Below are positions 1 to 5,571 of a DNA stretch of 5,571 bases, piece after piece. The stretch covers positions 1 to 5,571 of the forward strand of contig JAIPEV010000130.1 of NCBI GenBank assembly GCA_021736965.1, in the 5' to 3' direction. Position 1 is the first letter of the stretch; each line of letters begins with the position of its first letter. This DNA is from Halanaerobiales bacterium. Lineage in GTDB: Bacteria; Bacillota; Halanaerobiia; Halanaerobiales; M55B127. The notes beneath the pieces are model-generated. The model saw only the letters and a program-made list of their open reading frames with translations. It was not told the origin of the DNA and did no database searches. The position numbers and the translations under genes are program-made.

Positions 1-804
1 TCCAGCACTAAAAATAGGAAAAACAACTGCAGTCTTTAGTTCATCTAATGCATTAATTAAGAAAAATGAAGAAAACAGATTAGGTATACCTACTAAAGCA
101 CCAATAATAATGTCACGTTTTTTAAATCTATCTCCCCTTATTAATACATAGACTAGACTAATAATAAAGGCGGTAAAAAAAACAAAAAATAAAAATAGGT
201 TCTTTTCATAGATCTGCCCATAGTATTGAAATATCTTGTTTGCAAACTCACCCATACCACCAAATATAAACAAAAATATTAGAGTCCATCTTAAGGCTTT
301 TTTAAAATCTTTATCAAAAGGAAAGTTAACTATAATTATTGCAAGTAGGGCTAATATGATACCTATCCATTGAACAGCTTCAGGAATTTCATTCCAGAAA
401 AATATTGCTAAAATCATTGGAATTAAAATACCTAACTTAGCAAAGGTTCCTGCTAGTCCTACTCCTTCATCTTTAACACTCTTTTGATAAAAAATAAAGG
501 CCAAAAAGAAAAATATACCTCCGATTATACCTATAAAAGCAGCCCATAGATTACTTGTCTCTGTAGTAAACTTTAATCCTTCTGAAGTGAAAATTGGTTT
601 GAACTCTTTTAAAAAACTGTCTAGATGAATTAATTTAGGCCAAAATATTTCTTTGGAAGTGCTAATCAATACTAAACTTATTAATGAAGCAGTAAGATAA
701 TTTGAGGTTGTAACTAAATATCTATTTGCCTTGATTAGTTCGCTGTATTTAAATATTAGAGCAATTGAAGAACTACATATAATTGCAAAAAGTAAAGAGA
801 TCAA
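1..804 (-). CDS. EamA/DMT-type membrane transporter, C-terminus cut off by the window edge
   Basis: An uninterrupted minus-strand reading frame gives 268 residues and continues past the left edge. It is almost entirely hydrophobic helices: about residues 1-18, 31-48, 86-107, 118-137, 144-161, 172-188, 203-222 and 232-250, with a ninth beginning near 257. Eight complete helices plus a ninth, and the polar/aromatic pattern between them, fit the ten-helix drug/metabolite transporter superfamily (EamA-like), whose members are usually about 280-310 residues, so perhaps 30-40 residues are missing. It would sit in the cytoplasmic membrane; substrate cannot be told. The loop between helices 2 and 3 (about residues 49-85) is unusually long for the family. 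The start is TTG at 802-804: an in-frame TAA lies at 826-828, no in-frame ATG or GTG lies between, and AGGGAG sits 9 bases upstream. The gene lies downstream of nifJ on the same strand but beyond a terminator. Family call fairly sure; function unknown. Confidence 0.72.
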   Translation of the reverse strand, partial: MISLLFAIICSSSIALIFKYSELIKANRYLVTTSNYLTASLISLVLISTSKEIFWPKLIHLDSFLKEFKPIFTSEGLKFTTETSNLWAAFIGIIGGIFFFLAFIFYQKSVKDEGVGLAGTFAKLGILIPMILAIFFWNEIPEAVQWIGIILALLAIIIVNFPFDKDFKKALRWTLIFLFIFGGMGEFANKIFQYYGQIYEKNLFLFFVFFTAFIISLVYVLIRGDRFKKRDIIIGALVGIPNLFSSFFLINALDELKTAVVFPIFSAG

Positions 805-813
805 ACAAATCCA

Positions 814-819
814 CTCCCT
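814..819 (-). promoter_or_regulatory. Ribosome binding site that fixes the TTG start of the transporter
   Basis: On the minus strand AGGGAG ends 9 bases before the TTG at 804. With an in-frame stop only 22 bases upstream of that TTG and no other standard start codon in frame between them, this site decides the start. A GTG at 812-814 and a TTG at 806-808 are both out of frame. Confidence 0.7.
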
Positions 820-839
820 ATCAAATTACTAGCTTATCT

Positions 840-848
840 ATTTTAACA
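840..848 (-). promoter_or_regulatory. Possible extended -10 promoter for the transporter gene
   Basis: The minus strand reads TGT followed by TAAAAT, a TGn-extended -10 element, about 36 bases before the TTG start and just after the nifJ terminator. The -35 position has only a poor match (TGTATT, 17 bases away). A competing TATAAT lies at 852-857 with no -35. The position makes sense for a gene cut off from nifJ by a terminator, but AT-rich DNA gives such matches by chance. Confidence 0.3.
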
Positions 849-869
849 TACATTATAATAAAAATACAT

Positions 870-895
870 AAAAAACCGGGTTTTTAAGCCCGGCT
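870..895 (-). terminator. Rho-independent terminator of nifJ
   Basis: Read on the minus strand, a stem of CCGGG with CCCGG (889-893 with 876-880), extended by a G-U and an A-U pair to 7 pairs, closes an 8-base loop and is followed directly by a run of six T (870-875). It begins 26 bases after the nifJ TAA stop. The T run lies only on the leftward side, so it terminates leftward transcription and separates nifJ from the transporter gene. Confidence 0.9.
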
Positions 896-921
896 CATTA
901 TAAATCTATATAATTTTAAAA

Positions 922-3900
922 TTATTCATCATCAGGTTCAAGTGATGATTCTATCCTCTTATATGATTTATATCTTTCTTTAGCATCTTTTTCTGCCTGT
1001 TTGAATAATTGTTCAGCAACTTCTGGGAACTCTTGTTTTAGTTTTGAATATCTAACTTCACTTAACAAAAACTCTTCAAAGTCAGCTGTTGGTTCCTTTG
1101 AATCCAAGTCAAATGGATTTTTGCCTTCTTTTTCTAATTCAGGATTATATCTATATAGATGCCAGTATCCAGCCTCTACAGCTCTCTCTTCTTCATCTAC
1201 ACTACAGCTCATTCCATTTGATAAGCCGTGAGCAATACATGGAGCATAAGCTATTACTAACGATGGACCTGGATAGGCTTCAGCTTCTTTAAGTGCTTTT
1301 ACTGTTTGATTCATATTAGCACCTAATGCAATTTGTGCTACATAAACATAACCATAAGTCATAGCCATTCTTCCAAGATCTTTTTTCTTAGTTCTCTTAC
1401 CAGCTGCATCGAACTTAGCTGCTGCTGCAGTAGGAGTAGCCTTAGATGACTGGCCACCAGTATTTGAATAAACCTCAGTATCAAATACTAATACATTCAC
1501 ATCATCTCCTTGAGCTAATACATGGTCTAGACCGCCATAACCAATATCATAAGCCCAACCGTCTCCACCAAAGATCCATTGTGACTTCTTAATTAAGAAC
1601 TCTTTGTTCTCAAGGATAAATGCTGCTAATTCATTTCCTTTTTCTTTTTTAAGGAGTGGCATCATTTTTTTCTTGGCTTCCTTAGATGCTTCAGCATTAT
1701 CTTTGCCTTCAATCCATTCCTTAAATACCTCTTTGAGTTGATCAGAAATATCGGTATCCATTGCCTGTTCCATCTTCATTTTGATTTGATCTCTCATTTG
1801 TTCCATACCTAAATACATTCCATAACCATATTCGGCATTATCCTCAAATAATGAGTTAGCCCAGGCTGGTCCATGTCCTTCTTCATTGGTTGTATAAACT
1901 GAAGTAGGTGCTGTACCTCCCCAGATTGATGAACAACCAGTTGCATTGGCAATAATCATTCTATCTCCAAATAACTGGGTTACTAACTTAGCATAAGGTG
2001 TTTCACCACATCCACCACAAGCTCCGTGGAACTCAAGTAATGGCTGGGCGAACTGACTACCTTTTACACTAAACTTATTCATTTTATCTTCTTTATATGT
2101 TACATCTTCAGATACATACTCCCAGTTTTCTTTTTCGTTTTTAAGCTGTCCTTCAAAAGGTTTCATGATAAGAGCCTTATTAGGTGCAGGACAAACTTCT
2201 GCACAGACTCCACAACCGATACAGTCAAGAGGGCTTACTTGGATTCTATATTCTAATCCTTCAAATCCTTTACCCATCGGTTTGATAGTCTTAAGTCCTT
2301 CAGGAGCATTTTTTCTTTCTTCTTGATCTAATAAGAAAGGTCTAATTACTGCATGTGGACAAGATATCGCACATTGGTTACACTGAATACAGTTATCAGG
2401 CTGCCATTCAGGAACATTTACAGCAACTCCACGTTTTTCATATTTAGATAGTCCTGGCGGGAAGTGCCCATCTTCTCTACCTTCAAAAGTGCTTACAGGT
2501 AGGTCATCACCTTTTTGTTTTTGTACTACATTTTGAACTTCTTTTACGAATTGAGGTACATCTTCTTCTTCTTTAATTTCTTTATCTTTAGCATTAGCCC
2601 AATCCTTTGGAATATCTATCTTAACAAGAGCATCCATTGCTTTATCAACAGCTTTTTTGTTCATTTCAACTATCTTTTCACCTTTATGACCATAAGTATC
2701 TTCAATTGCACCTTTAAGATACTTAATCGCTTGATCAACAGGCAGGATCTTAGCTAATTTAAAGAATGCAGTCTGCATTACCATATTAATTCTATTGCCA
2801 AGCCCAACTTCTTGAGCTATGTCTACCGCATTAATAATATGGAAGTCAATATCATTAGCTGCCAGATATCTTTTTAAATCAGCAGGTAATTTATCATCCA
2901 ATTCCTCTTCAGTCCAGCCGGTATTTAAAACAAAGGTTCCACCTGGTTTTAGATCTGACAACATATCAAATCTTTCAACATATGATTCTTTATGACAGGC
3001 TACATAGTCAGCCTCATCAATTAAGTATGTTGATTTAATTGGTTTATCACCAAAACGCAAGTGAGATACTGTCACACCACCGGACTTTTTAGAATCATAA
3101 GAGAAATATGCTTGAGCATATTTATCAGTATTATCACCGATAATCTTAATTGCATTTTTATTAGCTCCAACTGTACCGTCAGAACCAAAACCCCAGAACT
3201 TACATCTTACAGTTCCTTTTGGAGTTGAATCGATTTTTTCTTCATTTTCTAAGGATGTGTATGTAACATCGTCTTTTATTGAAATTGTAAATTGGTTTTT
3301 AGGATCATCTTTTTTAAGATTATCAAATACAGCTTTAATATCTGTAGGAGTAGTATCCTTAGAACTTAATCCATATCGTCCACCTACAATAACTGGTCTT
3401 ATATCTTTATCATAAAATAATGATCGTACATCTTCATAAAGTGGTTCTCCAACAGAACCAGGTTCTTTTGTTCTATCTAATACAGCAATCTTTTTAACAG
3501 TATTAGGTAGTACTTTATTAAAGTACTTTTCAGAGAACGGTCTATAAAGGTGCACTTTAATTACACCAACCTTTTCTCCCTTGCTCATTAAATAATCAAC
3601 GGTTTCTTCTACTGTATCTGTAACTGAACCCATTGCAATTACAACATATTCTGCATCTTCAGCACCATAGTAATTAAAAGGATGGTACTCTCTACCAGTT
3701 ATTTTGGTGATCTCCTGCATATACTTTTCTACAATGTCTGGGATTCTTTCATAAAACTTATTAACAGATTCCCTAGCTTGGAAGAAAATATCAGGGTTCA
3801 TTGCTGTACCTTTTGTAACTGGATGTTCTGGGTTCAAACCTCTGTGTCTAAACTCCTGGATTGCATCATAGTCAACTAATTCTGCCAGATCATCATAATC

Positions 3901-4458
3901 CATAACTTCAATCTTTTGATACTCATGTGAAGTACGGAAACCATCGAAGAAATGAACAAATGGTAAACTAGATTTAATTGCTGCCAAATGAGCAACTCCA
4001 GCAAGATCCATTACTTCCTGTACACTACCTGAAGCAAGTAGTGCAAAACCAGACTGTCTTGTAGCCATTACATCTGATTGGTCTCCAAATATGGATAGGG
4101 CATGTGTTGCAATACTACGAGCACTAACATGAAAAACTCCAGGTAATAGTTCGCCTGCTATCTTGTACATATTAGGTAGCATCAATAATAATCCCTGTGA
4201 AGCTGTAAAGGTTGTTGTCAAAGCTCCAGCGGATAATGAACCATGTACTGCACCTGATGCACCACCTTCAGATTGTAATTCAGATAATTTAACTCTCTGA
4301 TCAAAAATATTTTTCCTGCCATGTGCACTCCATTCATCTACTAATTCAGCCATCGGGGATGAAGGAGTTATTGGATAGATAGCAGCAACATCAGTAAAAG
4401 CATATCCGACATGTGCTGCAGCAGTGTTTCCATCCATCGTTTTCATTTTATTTGCCAT
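922..4458 (-). CDS. nifJ: Pyruvate:ferredoxin (flavodoxin) oxidoreductase, complete
   Basis: This 1178-residue single-chain enzyme oxidises pyruvate with CoA to acetyl-CoA and CO2 and passes two electrons to ferredoxin or flavodoxin; it is a cytoplasmic homodimer in its family. Domains run in the classic order. The N-terminal thiamine-associated domain (about 1-255) has YPITPSSPMAE with T31, E64 and R114. Domain II covers about 256-410 and the gamma/CoA domain about 418-625 (GFGSDGTVGANKN at 423-435). The two-cluster ferredoxin domain has cysteines 690, 693, 696, 700 and 746, 749, 752, 756. The C-terminal thiamine diphosphate domain has GDGWAYDIG from 965 and DTEVYSNTGGQ from 993. C814, C817, C842 and C1074 are the expected ligands of the third, proximal cluster. 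No key residue is missing. The protein ends without the roughly 60-residue C-terminal extension known from the Desulfovibrio africanus enzyme, so the oxygen protection ascribed to it is not expected. AAGGGGG stands 7 bases before the ATG. Pyruvate rather than another 2-oxoacid is inferred from full-length similarity. Confidence 0.97.
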   Translation of the reverse strand: MANKMKTMDGNTAAAHVGYAFTDVAAIYPITPSSPMAELVDEWSAHGRKNIFDQRVKLSELQSEGGASGAVHGSLSAGALTTTFTASQGLLLMLPNMYKIAGELLPGVFHVSARSIATHALSIFGDQSDVMATRQSGFALLASGSVQEVMDLAGVAHLAAIKSSLPFVHFFDGFRTSHEYQKIEVMDYDDLAELVDYDAIQEFRHRGLNPEHPVTKGTAMNPDIFFQARESVNKFYERIPDIVEKYMQEITKITGREYHPFNYYGAEDAEYVVIAMGSVTDTVEETVDYLMSKGEKVGVIKVHLYRPFSEKYFNKVLPNTVKKIAVLDRTKEPGSVGEPLYEDVRSLFYDKDIRPVIVGGRYGLSSKDTTPTDIKAVFDNLKKDDPKNQFTISIKDDVTYTSLENEEKIDSTPKGTVRCKFWGFGSDGTVGANKNAIKIIGDNTDKYAQAYFSYDSKKSGGVTVSHLRFGDKPIKSTYLIDEADYVACHKESYVERFDMLSDLKPGGTFVLNTGWTEEELDDKLPADLKRYLAANDIDFHIINAVDIAQEVGLGNRINMVMQTAFFKLAKILPVDQAIKYLKGAIEDTYGHKGEKIVEMNKKAVDKAMDALVKIDIPKDWANAKDKEIKEEEDVPQFVKEVQNVVQKQKGDDLPVSTFEGREDGHFPPGLSKYEKRGVAVNVPEWQPDNCIQCNQCAISCPHAVIRPFLLDQEERKNAPEGLKTIKPMGKGFEGLEYRIQVSPLDCIGCGVCAEVCPAPNKALIMKPFEGQLKNEKENWEYVSEDVTYKEDKMNKFSVKGSQFAQPLLEFHGACGGCGETPYAKLVTQLFGDRMIIANATGCSSIWGGTAPTSVYTTNEEGHGPAWANSLFEDNAEYGYGMYLGMEQMRDQIKMKMEQAMDTDISDQLKEVFKEWIEGKDNAEASKEAKKKMMPLLKKEKGNELAAFILENKEFLIKKSQWIFGGDGWAYDIGYGGLDHVLAQGDDVNVLVFDTEVYSNTGGQSSKATPTAAAAKFDAAGKRTKKKDLGRMAMTYGYVYVAQIALGANMNQTVKALKEAEAYPGPSLVIAYAPCIAHGLSNGMSCSVDEEERAVEAGYWHLYRYNPELEKEGKNPFDLDSKEPTADFEEFLLSEVRYSKLKQEFPEVAEQLFKQAEKDAKERYKSYKRIESSLEPDDE

Positions 4459-4481
4459 CTTCTTTCCCCCTTATTATTAGT

Positions 4482-4500
4482 TAAGTAAAGTATTTACTTA
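4482..4500. repeat. Perfect 19-bp inverted repeat in the nifJ leader
   Basis: Arms TAAGTAAA and TTTACTTA (8 bp each) flank the three bases GTA. Given the promoter described at 4516-4544, it falls at about +10 to +28 of the nifJ transcript, 9 bases before the ribosome binding site. It could be a second operator for the protein that binds 4511-4533, or a weak all-AU-rich hairpin at the 5' end of the mRNA. Its centre (4491) is 31 bp from the centre of the other repeat (4522), close to three helical turns. No known regulator site was recognised. Confidence 0.5.
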
Positions 4501-4510
4501 TTCTAATTCT

Positions 4511-4533
4511 ATTTTAGTATATTATACTAAAAT
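4511..4533. promoter_or_regulatory. Perfect 23-bp palindrome over the nifJ -10 region, probable operator
   Basis: Arms ATTTTAGTATA and TATACTAAAAT (11 bp each, no mismatch) flank a single T at 4522. The repeat covers the whole -10 hexamer and most of the spacer of the nifJ promoter, so a bound protein would block RNA polymerase. An 11-bp perfect arm is beyond what AT-rich composition readily gives, though the -10 sequence itself contributes TATACT. It does not match the sites I know for Rex (TTGTTAA...TTAACAA), PerR or Fur (7-1-7 TTATAAT/TGATAAT types), LexA, or CRP/FNR, so the regulator is unknown. Confidence 0.6.
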
Positions 4534-4544
4534 TGCTCTGTCAA
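4516..4544 (-). promoter_or_regulatory. Sigma-A-type promoter of nifJ
   Basis: On the minus strand a consensus -35 TTGACA (4539-4544), a 17-bp spacer and -10 TATACT (4516-4521) form a near-ideal vegetative promoter. An A/T run just upstream of the -35 (4545-4557) could serve as an UP element. The start point would be near 4509, giving a leader of about 50 bases before the ATG at 4458. The strength suits an abundant central-metabolism enzyme; the overlapping palindrome suggests it can be repressed. Confidence 0.85.
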
Positions 4545-4599
4545 ATTTTATAAAAATACACTAACTTTGTCAGAAATATGATATACTTATCAGTGATAT

Positions 4600-4629
4600 T
4601 TGAACTTTATATCAATAATATGCTATACT
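4600..4629 (+). promoter_or_regulatory. Promoter of the aldo/keto reductase gene
   Basis: TTGAAC (4600-4605), an 18-bp spacer and TATACT (4624-4629) preceded by TGC (an extended -10) make a good sigma-A-type promoter facing right. The start point would be near 4636, with a leader of roughly 38 bases. TATACTAATAT at 4624-4634 matches one arm of the nifJ palindrome (TATACTAAAAT) at 10 of 11 positions, but there is no matching opposite arm. Confidence 0.7.
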
Positions 4630-4673
4630 AATATTCAAACAAGAAACTAAACTAACAAAGGAGAATCAAAAAT

Positions 4674-5571
4674 ATGTTATACAAAAAATTTGCTAAAGAT
4701 AATTGGGAAAGCTCAATCTTAGGTCTTGGTTGTATGAGACTCCCTGTTTTAGATGATGATAATAAAAAGATAGATGAAAAAAAAGCAATTGAAATGATTA
4801 GATATGCAGTTGATAATGGGATCAACTATCTCGACACAGCCTGGCCATATCATGGAGAAAATAGTGAAGTAGTATTAGGAAAGGCTCTACAAGATGGTTA
4901 CAGAAAAAAAACTAAGATTGCAACTAAATTACCATCCTGGTTAATCAAAGAAGAAGCTGATTTTGATAAATACTTTAACAAACAGCTTGAGAAGTTACAA
5001 ACTGATCATGTTGATTTATATCTTTTACATGCTTTAAGTAAAAAATTCTGGAAAAACTATAAAGAATTAGATGTATTTAGTTGGTTAGACCAAAAGAAAA
5101 AAGAAGGGAAAATCAACTATATAGGTTTTTCCTTCCATGATGATTACGATCTATTTAAAGAAATAATTGATTATTACAACTGGGATTTCTGTCAAATACA
5201 GTATAATTATCTTGATACTGAGTTCCAGGCAGGCAAAAAAGGTCTAAAATATGCACACAAAAACAATGTTTCAGTAGTAGTAATGGAACCATTAAGAGGA
5301 GGAACTTTAGCTAAAACACCTCCACCTGAAGTAAAAAGTATTCTTGATCAAAGTAATATTGATAGAAATGCAGTTGAATGGTCCTTACAATGGCTCTGGA
5401 ATCAAAAAGAAGTTAATGTAGTATTAAGTGGGATGAGTACCTTAGAACAGATCAAAGAAAATATAATGTTAGCTAATAAGGCAGATCAAAATAAACTAAA
5501 TAATAAAGAATTAAAATTAGTCAATAAAGCCAGAAAGAATTTTTTAGATATATTTCCGGTTGCCTGTACTG
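4674..5571 (+). CDS. Aldo/keto reductase, probably with a C-terminal [4Fe-4S] domain; 3' end cut off
   Basis: The frame is open for 299 residues and runs off the right edge. The NADPH-type aldo/keto reductase barrel is clear. The catalytic tetrad is present as D54 (YLDTAWPYHG), Y59, K85 (IATK) and H119 (LYLLHA). Later landmarks are IGFSFHD (150-156), CQIQYNYLD (173-181) and VVVMEPLRGG (201-210). These landmarks, with the W-P-Y-H active-site stretch, are typical of the subfamily in which the barrel is followed by a ferredoxin-like segment (COG1453 type, usually about 370-380 residues). The last visible residues, FPVACT followed by a codon beginning G, match where that subfamily starts its CTGC-x-x-C cysteine motif, so only about 75-80 residues should be missing. 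Family members are cytoplasmic oxidoreductases with mostly unassigned substrates. The ATG is preceded by AAAGGAG with a 10-base gap. It is divergent from nifJ and has its own promoter. Barrel call near certain; the iron-sulfur part is inferred. Confidence 0.9.
   Translation, partial: MLYKKFAKDNWESSILGLGCMRLPVLDDDNKKIDEKKAIEMIRYAVDNGINYLDTAWPYHGENSEVVLGKALQDGYRKKTKIATKLPSWLIKEEADFDKYFNKQLEKLQTDHVDLYLLHALSKKFWKNYKELDVFSWLDQKKKEGKINYIGFSFHDDYDLFKEIIDYYNWDFCQIQYNYLDTEFQAGKKGLKYAHKNNVSVVVMEPLRGGTLAKTPPPEVKSILDQSNIDRNAVEWSLQWLWNQKEVNVVLSGMSTLEQIKENIMLANKADQNKLNNKELKLVNKARKNFLDIFPVACT

Noticed and set aside
1001..1292. Plus-strand open frames of 67-76 codons
   Set aside because: They lie inside nifJ on the opposite strand, overlap each other, have no convincing ribosome binding site, and encode low-complexity Ser/Leu-rich peptides that mirror the nifJ coding sequence.
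2515..2757. Plus-strand 80-codon frame rich in Phe and Ile that looks like a membrane peptide
   Set aside because: It is the antisense of the Lys/Glu-rich stretch of nifJ (GAA and AAA codons read backwards give TTC and TTT), so the hydrophobicity is an artefact.
3682..3879. Plus-strand 65-codon frame
   Set aside because: Shadow of the conserved nifJ domain I/II coding region; no start signals and no recognisable protein.
4545..4557. Small inverted repeat ATTTT-ATA-AAAAT upstream of the nifJ -35
   Set aside because: Short and pure A/T, expected by chance in this DNA; at most an UP-like element.
4579..4587. A second extended -10 (TGA followed by TATACT) facing right, upstream of the reductase promoter
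   Set aside because: No usable -35 at 16-18 bp; the nearby TTGTCA (4567-4572) is only 9 bp away. The element at 4600-4629 is better.
4459..4673. Possible riboswitch, small RNA gene or small peptide in the divergent intergenic region
   Set aside because: Both predicted leaders are short (about 50 and 38 bases), with no GC-containing paired structure, no terminator-like hairpin and no start codon with a ribosome binding site other than those of the two genes.

Overview
The window looks like chromosomal DNA from a low-GC, strictly anaerobic Gram-positive-type bacterium (Clostridia or Halanaerobiales-like). The reasons are the AT-rich intergenic DNA, codons favouring A or T, strong AGGAG-type ribosome binding sites, sigma-A-type promoters, and a single-chain pyruvate:ferredoxin oxidoreductase of the clostridial length. 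The taxonomic call is an inference from style, not from a marker gene.

Layout. Positions 1-804 (minus strand) carry the N-terminal 268 residues of a ten-helix EamA/DMT-type membrane transporter that runs off the left edge. It starts at a TTG codon behind a good ribosome binding site. Positions 870-895 are a rho-independent terminator pointing left. Positions 922-4458 (minus strand) are a complete nifJ-type pyruvate:ferredoxin oxidoreductase of 1178 residues, with all expected thiamine diphosphate and iron-sulfur ligands. Positions 4459-4673 are a divergent intergenic region with a near-consensus promoter for nifJ, a promoter for the rightward gene, and two perfect inverted repeats near the nifJ start point. 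Positions 4674-5571 (plus strand) are the first 299 residues of an aldo/keto reductase of the type that carries a C-terminal [4Fe-4S] ferredoxin-like segment. The window stops just as that cysteine motif appears to begin.

How they fit together. The oxidoreductase converts pyruvate and CoA to acetyl-CoA, CO2 and reduced ferredoxin. The divergent reductase is a probable redox enzyme, so the two could share redox-linked control from the intergenic region, but this is inference. The transporter is separated from nifJ by the terminator and probably has its own promoter.

I see no previously undescribed system here. The least explained element is the pair of palindromes at the nifJ promoter, which looks like an operator for an unidentified regulator. 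No mobile element, CRISPR array, tRNA or rRNA was seen.
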